A program made the position numbers and the translations under genes. A model generated the notes under the pieces. It was not told the DNA's origin. It saw nothing but the letters and a program-made list of their open reading frames with translations, and did not search any database. From Clostridium aciditolerans (GTDB lineage Bacteria > Bacillota > Clostridia > Clostridiales > Clostridiaceae): a stretch of DNA of 64,000 bases. The stretch covers positions 103,307 to 167,306 of the forward strand of contig NZ_JAEEGB010000009.1 of assembly GCF_016316925.1 (NCBI RefSeq), written 5' to 3'. Positions within the stretch are counted from its first letter, which is position 1; each line of letters starts with the position of its first letter. Shown one piece after another: positions 25,950 to 35,914 of the stretch.

Positions 25950-26261
25950 TTATTTGCTTTTTTCATCTCCTGCACCGCGTGTAGGAACAGTTGACATAAG
26001 AAATCCTACTAGTATAGAAACCAATGCTGGTGCCAATATATTAATATAAGCTATGTACCAGGTTCTATAAAGGATTAAGGCTGTAACGCCTGTTATAATT
26101 AAAGTTGCTATAAATGTATAAATTACAAATTTAGCAAAAGAACCAAAGAATTTTTCATAAAGTCTGTGGCGTGTAGGACCACTAATTATATTTCTAAACA
26201 AAAAATAGGAAATAAAAATTAAAATAATATCTACTACAGCAGATATCAAAAAGTTTTTCAT
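25950..26261 (-). CDS. Small three-helix membrane protein, unknown function
   Basis: 103 residues from ATG 26261, chosen because GGAGGTG lies at good distance; the open frame continues upstream but without a usable start. Three membrane segments at about 2-25, 44-70 and 74-96, with the short charged loop GPTRHRLYEKFFGSF between the first two and a hydrophilic tail (TRGAGDEKSK). Not recognised. It follows murC by 71 bases and is probably co-transcribed with it, but its ribosome-binding site is buried in a stable hairpin (26270-26310), so its translation looks regulated. Confidence 0.65.
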   Translation of the reverse strand: MKNFLISAVVDIILIFISYFLFRNIISGPTRHRLYEKFFGSFAKFVIYTFIATLIITGVTALILYRTWYIAYINILAPALVSILVGFLMSTVPTRGAGDEKSK

Positions 26262-26269
26262 AGAAAACA

Positions 26270-26310
26270 CCTCCAACAGGTTATAAGTTATATTATTACC
26301 ATGTTGGAGG
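26270..26310 (-). promoter_or_regulatory. Hairpin sequestering a ribosome-binding site
   Basis: In the minus-strand mRNA CCTCCAACA pairs with TGTTGGAGG, whose GGAGG is the Shine-Dalgarno site of the small membrane protein gene. The stem continues inward (GGT/ACC and ATAA/TTAT) with a one-base bulge. It begins about 22 bases after the murC stop and has no T-run. Confidence 0.7.
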
Positions 26311-26332
26311 ATTTTACGCATAGTTATATTTT

Positions 26333-27712
26333 TTAATTTTTAAGATACATTTCTCCTATTTTGAAGACGTCTCCTGCACCAACAGTTAAAAGAATATCAC
26401 CATTTTCTAAATTTTTATTTAGATAAGATACTATTTCATCGAAACTATGGATGTTAGAGCATTTTACGCCTCTTTCTTTCACTTTGTCTGCAAGCATAGA
26501 AGAGCTTACGATACCAGTATCCTTCTCTCTTGCGGCATATATATCTGCTAATATAAGTTCATCCACACCATCAAAAGCTTCACTAAATTCATTAAAAAGA
26601 TTTATTGTTCTTGAATAGGTGTGTGGCTGAAATACGCAGAATATTTTCTTATGAGGATAATTTTTAGCTGCACTCAATGTAGCTTTAACTTCTGTTGGAT
26701 GGTGAGCATAGTCATCAACAACAGTAACTCCATTTTTTACTCCTTTTAGTTCAAATCTTCTATGAGTACCTTTGTAACTTTGTAAGCCATTTACTATATT
26801 TTCATAAGATATATTAAGGCTTAAAGCAGAGCATATACTAGCAAGAGCATTTAAAATATTATGCTTACCAGGGATATTTAGTTGTATAGATAAAAGTTTT
26901 GATTCACCTCTATACACATCAAAGTAAGCACATCCCTTTTCATTAAATACAATATTTTTTGCCACAACATCACCAGAGTCAATTCCATAAGTAACTACGT
27001 TGCAGTTTGATTGAGAAATCACATTTTTCATTCTTTCATCTTCAGCATAACAAACTAAGTAACCGTCATTAGGGATAAGCTTAGCGAATTTTATAAATGC
27101 ATTTTCAATATCATTTATATCTTTATAATAATCTAGATGATCTGCATCTATATTTAGTATTACTCCTACATAAGGAAAAAACTCAAGGAAAGAACCTTTG
27201 TACTCGCAAGCTTCTGTTACAAAATAGTCACTATTGCCTGGACGTACGTTTCCATTTATGGCATCAAGCTGTCCACCTACAAGTATGGTAGGATCTAAAT
27301 CAGCATCTAGACATATATGAGAAACCATTGAAGTTGTTGTTGTTTTTCCGTGTGTTCCAGCTACAGCTATGTTAAATTTATGACCTTTCATTATGCTGCC
27401 TAAAAATTCAGCTCTAGTTATGGTCGGTATGTTTAGCTCCTTAGCGCGCATTAACTCAGGATTGTCTTCAGATATTGCTGCAGTATATACTACTAAGTCT
27501 ATATCTTTATTTATGTTATCTTTCTTTTGGCCTATATGAATCTCAGCACCTCTAGTTGATAGAGTATCAGTTATAGGTGAAGCCTTCATATCAGAGCCCG
27601 ACACTTTAAAGCTTCTGTTTAATAAAATCTCAGCTAGGCCACTCATACTTATACCGCCTATACCTATAAAGTGTATATTTTTATTTTTATCGTTTATAAA
27701 ATCAAATGTCAT
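26333..27712 (-). CDS. murC: UDP-N-acetylmuramate-L-alanine ligase
   Basis: Adds L-alanine to UDP-MurNAc, the first amino-acid step of peptidoglycan precursor synthesis; cytoplasmic. 459 residues, normal length. N-terminal nucleotide-sugar domain [18 protein letters not shown]; ATPase P-loop [34 protein letters not shown]; central [14 protein letters not shown]-terminal Mur ligase domain with [14 protein letters not shown] and FQPHTYSRT. The minus-strand position is divergent from purR. A small membrane protein gene follows downstream in the same direction. Confidence 0.96.
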   Translation of the reverse strand: MTFDFINDKNKNIHFIGIGGISMSGLAEILLNRSFKVSGSDMKASPITDTLSTRGAEIHIGQKKDNINKDIDLVVYTAAISEDNPELMRAKELNIPTITRAEFLGSIMKGHKFNIAVAGTHGKTTTTSMVSHICLDADLDPTILVGGQLDAINGNVRPGNSDYFVTEACEYKGSFLEFFPYVGVILNIDADHLDYYKDINDIENAFIKFAKLIPNDGYLVCYAEDERMKNVISQSNCNVVTYGIDSGDVVAKNIVFNEKGCAYFDVYRGESKLLSIQLNIPGKHNILNALASICSALSLNISYENIVNGLQSYKGTHRRFELKGVKNGVTVVDDYAHHPTEVKATLSAAKNYPHKKIFCVFQPHTYSRTINLFNEFSEAFDGVDELILADIYAAREKDTGIVSSSMLADKVKERGVKCSNIHSFDEIVSYLNKNLENGDILLTVGAGDVFKIGEMYLKN

Positions 27713-27927
27713 TAGAATCAGCTCCTTTAATTAAATAACTTCATTTAATAATTATATACAAAAATTAGTCAAAAAAACACAATTGTTAAATTTTATTTTG
27801 AACTTTGGCATATATGAAACAAGATAATAAAGTTATTGATTATATGGTTTTTTTAGAATAAAATATGAATAATAGGATATAATTTTAAAAAAATATTCGT
27901 AAATTTTAAAGTGAATAGGTGATGATT

Positions 27928-28743
27928 ATGGATAAATTTAGTAGAAACCAAAGGGTTGCAGCCATAACAAAAATATTAATAGAAAATCCAAATAAAATTA
28001 TAAACTTAAATAATTTTACTGATATGTTTAACGCTGCTAAGTCTACAATAAGTGAAGATTTAGTTGTAGTCAAGGATATTTTAATGAAGCTTAGTATGGG
28101 AAGAGTTGAAACTATATCTGGCGCTGCTGGAGGAGTTAAGTATGTATGTGGACTATCTAATGAAAAAATTAAGGAATTTGCTGAAAAACTATGTATTATT
28201 TTGAAAAATAGAGAAAGAATAATACCAGGGAATTTTTTATACATGACTGATTTAATGTTTAACCCTCAGGTTATACAAACAGCAGGTGTTATACTTGCTG
28301 CATCATTTATTGATAAAAATGTGGATTATGTAGTTACAGTTGAAACTAAAGGAATTCCACTAGCTTATGAAGTGGCTAAAATGCTCGGAGTTCAATTGGT
28401 AGTAGTTAGAAGAGAAACAAAGGTTACTGAAGGATCAACCCTGAGTATAAATTATGTTTCAGGATCTACCGGGAGAATTCAAAATATGTCCCTATCTAAA
28501 AAGGCAATGAATAAGGGAAGTAAGTGTATATTTATAGATGATTTTATGAAGGCTGGAGGTACAGCATCAGGTATAATAGATTTATTGAAAGAATTTGATA
28601 GTGAACTATTAGGGATAGGTGTACTGATTGATAATGTGGAAACGCCTAAGAAACTTATTCAAGATTATGTATCAATAGTAGATTTTAAAGGTATTGATGA
28701 AAATGGGGAAGCATTGTTATTTCCTTCTGAAATGTTCAAATAA
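27928..28743 (+). CDS. purR: Purine operon repressor
   Basis: Regulator of purine genes of the Bacillus PurR type, 271 residues: an N-terminal winged helix (NRQRVAAITKILIENPNKI after the first residues; KSTISEDLVVVKDIL as recognition region) and a type I phosphoribosyltransferase fold that senses PRPP through CIFIDDFMKAGGTASG. ATG 27928 follows AGGTGA; a GTG/ATG nine bases upstream overlaps the site. It begins the conserved purR-spoVG-glmU-prs block. A CGAATATT-like half site lies at its own start region (near 27893), too little to call an operator. Confidence 0.93.
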   Translation: MDKFSRNQRVAAITKILIENPNKIINLNNFTDMFNAAKSTISEDLVVVKDILMKLSMGRVETISGAAGGVKYVCGLSNEKIKEFAEKLCIILKNRERIIPGNFLYMTDLMFNPQVIQTAGVILAASFIDKNVDYVVTVETKGIPLAYEVAKMLGVQLVVVRRETKVTEGSTLSINYVSGSTGRIQNMSLSKKAMNKGSKCIFIDDFMKAGGTASGIIDLLKEFDSELLGIGVLIDNVETPKKLIQDYVSIVDFKGIDENGEALLFPSEMFK

Positions 28744-28783
28744 TATAATTTTCAAAAAATTTATTAATTTTTAACAAAATAAA

Positions 28784-28810
28784 GAAGGAAAAATATAAAA
28801 TGTAGAGAAT
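28784..28810 (+). promoter_or_regulatory. Sigma-H-type promoter of spoVG
   Basis: GAAGGAAAA (28784-28792), an 11-base spacer, then AGAGAAT (28804-28810). This satisfies the remembered sigma-H consensus RnAGGAWWW-N11-12-RnnGAAT at every fixed position, and spoVG is a classical sigma-H gene in Bacillus. Confidence 0.75.
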
Positions 28811-28845
28811 AATATATACATAAGCATCTTGGAGGTGGATTTTAT

Positions 28846-29136
28846 ATGCAAATTACAGACGTTAGAGTAAGAAAAATTGCTGCTGAAGGTAAGATGAAAG
28901 CTATAGTTTCAGTAACCTTTGATAATGAATTTGTAGTTCACGATATAAAGGTTATAGAAGGCCAAAATGGTCTTTTTATAGCAATGCCAAGCAGAAAGAC
29001 TCCTGATGGAGAGTTTAAAGACATTGCACATCCAATTAATACTCAAACAAGAGAAAAAATACAAAAATCTATTTTAGAAGAGTTTGAAAAAGTAAAAAAT
29101 GAAGAAGTTGCTTCCGAGCAAATTACGGAAGAATAA
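28846..29136 (+). CDS. spoVG: SpoVG, RNA/DNA-binding sporulation and cell-division regulator
   Basis: Small cytoplasmic regulator of 96 residues. It matches SpoVG throughout: [19 protein letters not shown], then [20 protein letters not shown] and [17 protein letters not shown], the last being the conserved nucleic-acid-binding helix region. Strong GGAGGTG before ATG, a sigma-H-type promoter upstream and a terminator directly after, so it is a one-gene unit. In relatives it affects septation at the onset of sporulation and binds nucleic acid. Confidence 0.97.
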   Translation: MQITDVRVRKIAAEGKMKAIVSVTFDNEFVVHDIKVIEGQNGLFIAMPSRKTPDGEFKDIAHPINTQTREKIQKSILEEFEKVKNEEVASEQITEE

Positions 29137-29137
29137 T

Positions 29138-29165
29138 AAAAAGGAGTATAGCTACTCCTTTTTAT
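29138..29165 (+). terminator. Terminator of spoVG
   Basis: AAAAAGGAGTA-loop-TACTCCTTTTT stem with T-run directly after the spoVG stop. Confidence 0.85.
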
Positions 29166-29295
29166 TATTGATTTTTTTATATAAAAATGACTCATAAGGT
29201 TGAAAATAATATCTATATAAAATATAATATTTAAGGGATGTTCGTATAATATAAAGTAGAAAAATGTAGGTTTATGACCATAAAGAGGTGTTATA

Positions 29296-30666
29296 ATGTA
29301 TAATTGTGCTATAATATTAGCCGCTGGAGAAGGAAAAAGGATGAAATCTTCCACGCCTAAGGTACTTCATAAAATATGTGGAAAAGAAATGGTAAACGTT
29401 GTAATAGATACAGTAAAAGAAGCAAAAGTAAATGACATAAATGTAATTGTAGGCAGAGGAGCAGATAAAGTAAAGGATGCTACTACCAATAGGACTGTAA
29501 ACTATTCATTGCAAGATAAGCAGCTTGGAACTGGTCATGCTGTTATGTGTGCAAAGGAATTTTTAAAGGGTAAGAAAGGTACTGTAGCAATATTTACAGG
29601 AGATGCTCCTTTAATTACGAAAAGTACGGTGGAAAGGCTCTTTGATTTTCATGGTAGTAAAAACTATAAAGCAACTATATTGACTTCAATAGTAGATAAC
29701 CCTTATGGATATGGCAGAGTATTAAGAGAAAGTAATCAAGAAGTTTGCAAGATAGTAGAGCACAAGGACTGCACTGAAGAAGAAATGAAGATTAATGAAA
29801 TAAACTCAGGAATGTATTGTTTTGACATAGAAAGTCTACTTAAAAGTTTAGACAAACTAGACAATAACAATGCTCAAGGAGAGTACTATTTACCTGATGT
29901 TATAGGAATTCTAAAAAATGAAGGCGAAAAAATAGGAGCGTTGCCGATACCCTTTGAAGAAACTATGGGTATAAATTCTAGAGTACAACTCTCAGAAGCT
30001 GAGAAGGTAATGAGAAAGAGAATAAATCAAATGCATATGGACAACGGAGTTACTCTAATTGATCCAGATTGCACATATATAGATATAGATGTTGAAATAG
30101 GTAATGATACTATAATATATCCAGGTAACGTTATTCAAGGCAAAACAGTAATAGGAGAAAATTGTACTATTCACTCTAATTCTAGGATAAAAGATAGTAT
30201 TATAGATAAAAATGTTACAATACAATGTTCTACAATATTAGAAAGTAAGATAGGTGAAGGAACTACAGTAGGGCCATTCGCATATGTAAGGCCTGAAAGT
30301 GTTATAGGCAAATCAGCTAGAATTGGAGACTTTGTTGAAATAAAAAAATCTACTATAGGAGATGAAACAAAGGTTTCTCATTTAACATATATAGGAGATG
30401 CTGAGATAGGAAGCAAGTGTAATTTCGGATGTGGCACAGTTGTTGTAAATTACGATGGACAGAAAAAGCATAAAACAGTAATTGGTGATAATGCATTTAT
30501 TGGTTGCAACACAAACCTAGTTGCGCCAGTTAAAGTTAACAATAACACTTATATAGCAGCAGGATCAACTATAACTGATGAAGTTCCAGAAGGAGCTTTA
30601 GCTATCGCAAGATGCAAGCAGGTTAATAAAGAAGGTTGGTTAGAGAAAAAAGGAATAAAGAAATAA
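29296..30666 (+). CDS. glmU: Bifunctional GlmU (UDP-GlcNAc synthesis)
   Basis: Makes UDP-N-acetylglucosamine for cell wall synthesis: uridyltransferase at the N-terminus ([20 protein letters not shown] with the G-x-G-T-R-like loop; [21 protein letters not shown]) and acetyltransferase at the C-terminus, a left-handed beta-helix of hexapeptide repeats (about 250-440: [35 protein letters not shown]). 456 residues, normal. GAGGTG precedes the ATG. Probably co-transcribed with prs 20 bases downstream. Confidence 0.97.
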   Translation: MYNCAIILAAGEGKRMKSSTPKVLHKICGKEMVNVVIDTVKEAKVNDINVIVGRGADKVKDATTNRTVNYSLQDKQLGTGHAVMCAKEFLKGKKGTVAIFTGDAPLITKSTVERLFDFHGSKNYKATILTSIVDNPYGYGRVLRESNQEVCKIVEHKDCTEEEMKINEINSGMYCFDIESLLKSLDKLDNNNAQGEYYLPDVIGILKNEGEKIGALPIPFEETMGINSRVQLSEAEKVMRKRINQMHMDNGVTLIDPDCTYIDIDVEIGNDTIIYPGNVIQGKTVIGENCTIHSNSRIKDSIIDKNVTIQCSTILESKIGEGTTVGPFAYVRPESVIGKSARIGDFVEIKKSTIGDETKVSHLTYIGDAEIGSKCNFGCGTVVVNYDGQKKHKTVIGDNAFIGCNTNLVAPVKVNNNTYIAAGSTITDEVPEGALAIARCKQVNKEGWLEKKGIKK

Positions 30667-30686
30667 AATTTTAGGAGGATTTCATA

Positions 30687-31646
30687 ATGATAACCCATGG
30701 TAAAAATATTAAAATTTTTGCTGGTAATTCTCATCCAGGACTAGCAAAAGACATTGCAGGTATTTTAGGATTATCTGTTGGAGATGCTGTAGTTTCAACA
30801 TTCAGTGATGGCGAGATATCAGCAAACATTAACGAAACTGTAAGAGGTACAGATGTGTTTGTAGTTCAATCTACAAATAACCCTGTAAATGACAATCTAA
30901 TGGAGCTTTTAATAATGATTGATGCCTTTAAAAGAGCTTCAGCAGGAAGAATAACAGCGGTAATACCTTATTATGGATATGCAAGACAAGATAGAAAAGC
31001 AAAAGCAAGAGATCCAATCACTGCAAAGCTTGTTGCAGACATATTAACTGCTGCAGGAGCAGATAGAGTTTTAACAATGGACTTACATGCATCTCAAATT
31101 CAGGGATATTTCAATATACCACTAGATCATTTATTGGGAGCGCCTATTTTAGCAAAATACTTTATACAAAAAGGATTTGCAGAAAGAGAAGACATAGTTG
31201 TTGTTTCACCAGACCTTGGAAGTGTAACAAGAGCGAGAAAATTTGCAGATAAGTTACATGCGCCAATAGCTATTATTGATAAGAGAAGACCAAAGGCTAA
31301 TGTATCAGAAATAATGAATGTTATAGGTGACATACAAGATAAAACTGTAATACTAGTAGATGATATGATAGATACAGCAGGAACTATAACAAATGGTGCT
31401 AATGCATTAGTTCAAATGGGAGCAAAAGAAGTTTACGCTTGTTGTACTCACGCTGTGTTATCAGGTCCGGCAATAGACAGAATAAAGGAATCAGCTATTA
31501 AGGAATTGGTAATGTTAAATACTATAGATCTAACAGAAGAAAAAATGTTAGATAAGTTTAAGATATTATCTGTAGCACCTGTATTTGCAGAAGCAATTAA
31601 AAGAATATATGAAGATATTTCAGTAAGCAAATTATTTGAAGACTAG
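30687..31646 (+). CDS. prs: Ribose-phosphate pyrophosphokinase
   Basis: Forms PRPP from ribose-5-phosphate and ATP, feeding purine, pyrimidine, histidine and tryptophan synthesis. 319 residues. Motifs: [38 protein letters not shown] (ATP and flexible loop), [11 protein letters not shown], and the PRPP-binding [20 protein letters not shown] before ATG. It directly follows glmU, and PRPP is the effector of PurR encoded just upstream, so the block joins sensor and producer of the same metabolite. A strong terminator follows. Confidence 0.97.
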   Translation: MITHGKNIKIFAGNSHPGLAKDIAGILGLSVGDAVVSTFSDGEISANINETVRGTDVFVVQSTNNPVNDNLMELLIMIDAFKRASAGRITAVIPYYGYARQDRKAKARDPITAKLVADILTAAGADRVLTMDLHASQIQGYFNIPLDHLLGAPILAKYFIQKGFAEREDIVVVSPDLGSVTRARKFADKLHAPIAIIDKRRPKANVSEIMNVIGDIQDKTVILVDDMIDTAGTITNGANALVQMGAKEVYACCTHAVLSGPAIDRIKESAIKELVMLNTIDLTEEKMLDKFKILSVAPVFAEAIKRIYEDISVSKLFED

Positions 31647-31657
31647 AAATTGATTTT

Positions 31658-31693
31658 AAAAGCATGCAGAATTAAATTACTGCATGCTTTTTA
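31658..31693 (+). terminator. Terminator of glmU-prs
   Basis: AAAAGCATGCAG/CTGCATGCTTTT stem with ten-base loop, ending in TTTTT, 12 bases after the prs stop. Confidence 0.88.
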
Positions 31694-31847
31694 TACTATT
31701 AAATTATAGTAAATTATTTGTAACTTTTTAAGGATATACTATTAGAGGATATATAATATGTGATAAATTAGATATATAGAATTAAATGTATTATAATTTG
31801 AATTATATTATTTATTATAAAATATAATATACGAAGGGAGATACAAT

Positions 31848-32534
31848 ATGGAAGGAAGAATCGGAAGGGTTTTAATTGTTGATGATGATCAAAACATATG
31901 TGAAGTAATAAAAATGTATGTAGAGAATGCGGGATATGATACTAAGGTTTGCCACAATGGAAAAGAAGCTGAGGATGTTTTTCAGGAGTATAAACCAGAT
32001 TTAGTTTTGCTAGATATAATGCTTCCTTATATCGACGGTATAGATGTACTTAAATGGATAAGAAAGGATTACGAGACTCCTGTAATTATGCTTACTGCCA
32101 AAGGAGAAACCTTTGATAAAGTATTAGGACTTGAATTAGGCGCTGACGACTACATAGTTAAACCATTTGAACCTAAGGAATTATTGGCAAGGGTAAAGGC
32201 TGTTTTAAGAAGATATAATGTAGATAACGAAAATAAAGAGATATTAAAATTTGAACAATTGACAGTTGATATTAATTCATATATTGTACTTTACAAAGAC
32301 GAAGAAATAAAGATGCCTCCAAAAGAATTTGAGTTATTATACTATTTAGCAAGTAATAAAAATAGAGTATTTACTAGAGAACAACTATTATGCGAAGTTT
32401 GGGGATATGATTATCCTGGCGATTCAAGAACTGTTGATGTTCACGTAAAAAGACTTAGAGAAAAACTTCAAGGAGGGCCAAATTGGCAAATTGAGACAGT
32501 ATGGGGAGTAGGATATAAGTTTGAGGTGAAGTAG
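31848..32534 (+). CDS. OmpR/PhoB-family response regulator
   Basis: Two-component regulator of 228 residues: receiver domain with acidic pair VDDD (12-14), phosphoacceptor Asp56 (LVLLDIMLPYIDG), Thr83 and Lys105 (YIVKPFEP), and a C-terminal winged helix (RVFTREQLLCEVWGYDYPGDSRTVDVHVKRLREKL split over about 175-210). GGGAG before the ATG. It abuts the kinase gene with zero spacing, and htrA follows, so the pair likely controls an envelope-stress response, as CssRS does in Bacillus; that link is inference from gene order. Confidence 0.93.
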   Translation: MEGRIGRVLIVDDDQNICEVIKMYVENAGYDTKVCHNGKEAEDVFQEYKPDLVLLDIMLPYIDGIDVLKWIRKDYETPVIMLTAKGETFDKVLGLELGADDYIVKPFEPKELLARVKAVLRRYNVDNENKEILKFEQLTVDINSYIVLYKDEEIKMPPKEFELLYYLASNKNRVFTREQLLCEVWGYDYPGDSRTVDVHVKRLREKLQGGPNWQIETVWGVGYKFEVK

Positions 32535-33944
32535 ATGAAAAAAGGGTTGTTCTCCAAGCTAGTAGCTACTTTTGCAGCTATAATTGCGGTAAGCTTTATT
32601 ATGACAGCTGCATTTCTATCTTACTGGTTTGAAAGTTATTATTTTGAGCAAAGAAAGGGGCAGCTTATTACTGAATCTCAATTTATAGGCACTGCTGCGG
32701 TACAATATCTTGAAGGGAATATTTCATCTGATAAAATAAATGAAACATTAACATATATAGGCAATTACTTGTCCGCGGATATATGGCTTATAGATAATTA
32801 CGGATATGCATATGCTGTTTCAGATATTGACCATAAGAAAATTCTATATACTCAGGTTCTTACAAAAGAATTGGAAGATCTAAGGCTGGGACACACTATT
32901 GAAAAAAGAGGAATTTATGGAGATATATTTAAGGTTCCTGTGCATACCTTCGATATACCTATTTTTTCTAGAGGTGTTTTCAAAGGAGCTATAATGATGC
33001 ATACCTCTGTAAGTGAATTAAAGGGAACCTTAATAAGGGTATATGAGATCATTTGGATTTCTGCTTTATTTGCTATTGTAATTTCATGTATAGTCATCTA
33101 TTATTTTTCGCAAAAAATAATAGTTAAGCCTCTTGCTCAAATAAATTATGTAGCAGATAAAATTTCTAAGGGGGAAGTGGATAAGAGGGTAAGCATAAAA
33201 TCAAAAGACGAGATAGGCGTGCTTGCAGAATCCTTTAATTCCATGGCAGATTCCTTAGAGGAAGTAGAGAAGAATAGAAGAGAATTTATATCAAATGTAT
33301 CTCATGAGATACGGTCCCCAATAACTTCTATAAAAGGATTTATTGGTGGAATTTTAGATGGAGTAATTCCAAAGGAAAAAGAGAATTACTATCTATCAAT
33401 TGCTTATGAAGAAACTCAAAGACTTACAAGGCTTGTAAATGACTTGTTGGATTTATCTGCTATTGAAGCGGGACAATTTAAACTAAGGATTGAAGAAATA
33501 GATATTAACGAAATTATAAGATTATGTGTAATAAAATTTGAACAGAAGATAAAAGAAAAAAATTTAAAGGTAGACGTGTTAATGCAGGATGATAATCTTT
33601 ATGTGGCAGCAGATAGAGATAGAATAAATCAAGTAGTTACAAATCTTGTAGATAATGCTATAAAATATGTTAAAAAAGATGGAAACGTAAAAATTTGCAC
33701 AAAGTCAAAAGGAGATAAGGCTTTAATATCAGTATTTAATGACGGCCCAACTATACCTGAGAATGATTTAAAATATATATGGAATAGGTTTTATAAGGGA
33801 GATAAGTCGAGAACATCTAAAATTAGCACAGGACTTGGACTATCTATAGTCAGAAGTATACTTACTCAGCTAGGGGAAGACATATGGATTGAAAATAAGG
33901 AATCACAAGGAGTAATGTTCACTTTTACTTTGAAAAGGATTTAA
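32535..33944 (+). CDS. Sensor histidine kinase, HAMP type
   Basis: 469 residues. Membrane segment about 8-30, extracellular sensor of about 135 residues, second membrane segment about 170-192, HAMP domain about 193-245, HisKA with phosphorylated His257 (FISNVSHEIRSPITSIKGF), and a HATPase domain with N box NLVDNAIKYVKKDG, G1 FNDGPTIPEND and G2 STGLGLSIV. The ATG begins directly after the stop of the response regulator, with GAGGTGA in the end of that gene, so translation is coupled. Its stimulus is unknown; the adjacent HtrA suggests misfolded exported protein. Confidence 0.93.
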   Translation: MKKGLFSKLVATFAAIIAVSFIMTAAFLSYWFESYYFEQRKGQLITESQFIGTAAVQYLEGNISSDKINETLTYIGNYLSADIWLIDNYGYAYAVSDIDHKKILYTQVLTKELEDLRLGHTIEKRGIYGDIFKVPVHTFDIPIFSRGVFKGAIMMHTSVSELKGTLIRVYEIIWISALFAIVISCIVIYYFSQKIIVKPLAQINYVADKISKGEVDKRVSIKSKDEIGVLAESFNSMADSLEEVEKNRREFISNVSHEIRSPITSIKGFIGGILDGVIPKEKENYYLSIAYEETQRLTRLVNDLLDLSAIEAGQFKLRIEEIDINEIIRLCVIKFEQKIKEKNLKVDVLMQDDNLYVAADRDRINQVVTNLVDNAIKYVKKDGNVKICTKSKGDKALISVFNDGPTIPENDLKYIWNRFYKGDKSRTSKISTGLGLSIVRSILTQLGEDIWIENKESQGVMFTFTLKRI

Positions 33945-33951
33945 AGAATAA

Positions 33952-33993
33952 TTACACTTTGTTCATATTTGTGTAAAAATATTTTATTATAAT
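33952..33993 (+). promoter_or_regulatory. Putative activator-dependent promoter of htrA
   Basis: A perfect TATAAT lies at 33988-33993, but the -35 position (33965-33970, ATATTT) does not match. Instead, an inverted repeat TTACAC...GTGTAA (33952-33976) covers the -35 region, the layout of a response-regulator-activated promoter. Confidence 0.45.
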
Positions 33994-34028
33994 GTCCCTA
34001 ATATTGATGGATTATGAGGTGTACTTGG

Positions 34029-35213
34029 ATGGATGAAAACAGGTTTGATAGTGTTAAAGATGTTAAGTGGAAAAATGTAAGCGATGGAAAAGGTGAGATA
34101 AAGTTTACAAATAGAAGAACAAAAGCTAAATTAAAAGGTTTATTTAAAGGCGTAGCCTTTATACTCATAGCAGCAGTTTCAGGTGGAGTATCTGGAGCTT
34201 ATATAGTTAATAAAAAATATTCCAATAAAGCATATACACCAATTAATCAATCTTTGATTGAATCTAAAGATGAAGATGCTAAAACGAAGGCCGTAGATTT
34301 ACCTAAAACTAATATAACTAAGGTTGCTGAAACAGTGAGTCCCGCAGTAGTCGGTATAAGTAATAAGGCAGAAGGTTACTTTGGTGTACAGGATGTTGGA
34401 AGTGGCTCAGGAATAATATTTGATCCTAATGGATATATAGTTACTAATAATCATGTAATAGAAGGGGCAACTAAGATAACAGTAAAGCTTTCTAGTGGGA
34501 AAACTTTACCAGCGACTTTAATTGGGACTGACCCAAGATCAGATTTAGCTGTTATAAAGGTAGATGCACAAAATTTGCCGGTTGCTAAGTTTGGAGATTC
34601 ATCTAAAGTTAAAGTAGGAGATATAGCCATCGCTATAGGAAATCCTTTGGGAGAAGAGTTTTCAGGATCGGTTACAGCTGGAATAATAAGTGCATTAAAT
34701 AGAAAAATTCAATATGGTGGAGCTATATATAAGGTTTTGCAAACAGATGCTGCTATAAATCCTGGCAATAGTGGAGGGCCACTTTGTAATGAAACGGGTG
34801 AAGTTATAGGAATAAACAGTTTAAAAATAGGGGCAGAGGCAAATGCAGAAGGAATGGGATTCGCAATAGGAATAAATGAAGCAAAGGATATAATAAAATC
34901 TCTAATGGATTATGGTAAAGTTTCAAGGCCATCCCTTGGCATTTATGGTCAGGGTGTTGTGTCAGAGAAGAATAATATTCAAGGAGTTTATATAAGAGAA
35001 GTAGTTCAAGGAAGCGGTGCATCAGTTGCTGGAATTAAACCTACAGATATTATTATTGAGCTAGATAAGAAAAAGATAACTAAGGTTGAAGATTTGTCAG
35101 ATGTTTTAGATAAACATAAGGTTGGAGACACTATCCAGTGTAAAATTTGGAGAAATGGAAAAACTATAGAAGTAAATATTACTCTTTCAGATGTGAAAGA
35201 AAAAAATAGATAA
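34029..35213 (+). CDS. htrA: HtrA-like membrane-anchored serine protease with PDZ domain
   Basis: Quality-control protease for exported proteins. From ATG 34029 (GAGGTG seven bases upstream) it has 394 residues: a cytoplasmic tail of about 40 residues, one membrane segment (about 41-60), an extracellular trypsin-like domain with His142 (VTNNHVIEGA), Asp172 (SDLAVIKV) and Ser248 (INPGNSGGPL), and one C-terminal PDZ domain (about 295-385, VYIREVVQGSGASVAGIKPT). It follows a two-component system that likely controls it. This three-gene unit interrupts the usual prs-pth order. Confidence 0.94.
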   Translation: MDENRFDSVKDVKWKNVSDGKGEIKFTNRRTKAKLKGLFKGVAFILIAAVSGGVSGAYIVNKKYSNKAYTPINQSLIESKDEDAKTKAVDLPKTNITKVAETVSPAVVGISNKAEGYFGVQDVGSGSGIIFDPNGYIVTNNHVIEGATKITVKLSSGKTLPATLIGTDPRSDLAVIKVDAQNLPVAKFGDSSKVKVGDIAIAIGNPLGEEFSGSVTAGIISALNRKIQYGGAIYKVLQTDAAINPGNSGGPLCNETGEVIGINSLKIGAEANAEGMGFAIGINEAKDIIKSLMDYGKVSRPSLGIYGQGVVSEKNNIQGVYIREVVQGSGASVAGIKPTDIIIELDKKKITKVEDLSDVLDKHKVGDTIQCKIWRNGKTIEVNITLSDVKEKNR

Positions 35214-35237
35214 GGAGACTTTTGTAGTCTCTTTATT
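35212..35237 (+). terminator. Terminator of htrA
   Basis: AAGGAGACT/AGTCTCTTT stem with a five-base loop and T-rich tail, starting within the htrA stop codon. Confidence 0.75.
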
Positions 35238-35305
35238 ATTTATGTCTTTTAGTATAATATATTAATTATGTGATTAACAATTACGAGATGGTTAGGAGTG
35301 AAGAA

Positions 35306-35869
35306 ATGTTTTTAATAGTTGGACTAGGGAACATAGGAAGGCAGTATGAGCATACAAGACATAATGTTGGATTTGATATAATAGATTTAATAAGCGATAG
35401 GTATAATATACCTGTCAACAGGGAAAAATTTAAGGGGATGTATGGAGAAGGAACTATAGCATACGAAAAGGTAATTTTGCTCAAACCAAGTACATATATG
35501 AATCTAAGTGGTGAAAGTGTAAGAGAAGTAGTTAACTTCTACAAGATACCAAATGAAAATATAATTGTTATCTATGATGATATCAGTCTTGACATTGGAA
35601 GACTTAGAATAAGAACTCAAGGAAGTGCTGGAGGTCATAATGGAATAAAAAATATAATAGCTAATTTAGGAACAGATGTATTTCCGAGGGTTAAAGTAGG
35701 AGTGGGACAGCCTAAGGACCAATTGGTTTCACATGTTCTAGGCAAATTTTGTGCTGAAGACAGGGAAAGGATTGAAGAAGCATTTAAAGTTAGTGTAGAT
35801 GCTGTTGAATGTGCAATAAAAGAAGGAATAACAGAAGCAATGAATAAATTTAATGGTTTTAAAATATAA
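35306..35869 (+). CDS. pth: Peptidyl-tRNA hydrolase
   Basis: Recycles tRNA by hydrolysing peptidyl-tRNA; cytoplasmic, 187 residues. Start ATG 35306 gives [20 protein letters not shown], the canonical beginning, with AGGAGTG upstream; earlier in-frame codons would add an unrelated stretch. Catalytic His19 (TRHNVGFD) and Asp92 ([11 protein letters not shown]), with substrate-binding [10 protein letters not shown] and [11 protein letters not shown]. Placed before mfd as in Bacillus (spoVC), where the gene is essential. Confidence 0.96.
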   Translation: MFLIVGLGNIGRQYEHTRHNVGFDIIDLISDRYNIPVNREKFKGMYGEGTIAYEKVILLKPSTYMNLSGESVREVVNFYKIPNENIIVIYDDISLDIGRLRIRTQGSAGGHNGIKNIIANLGTDVFPRVKVGVGQPKDQLVSHVLGKFCAEDRERIEEAFKVSVDAVECAIKEGITEAMNKFNGFKI

Positions 35870-35914
35870 GGTTTATAACTAAATTTTTATAGTTTGTAGG
35901 GTGGTTGTTATAAA

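Noticed and set aside
29236-29246. PurR box-like ATGTTCGT before glmU and a CGAATATT half site near purR (27893)
   Set aside because: PurR operators are paired inverted boxes about 16 bases apart; no partner box was found at either place.
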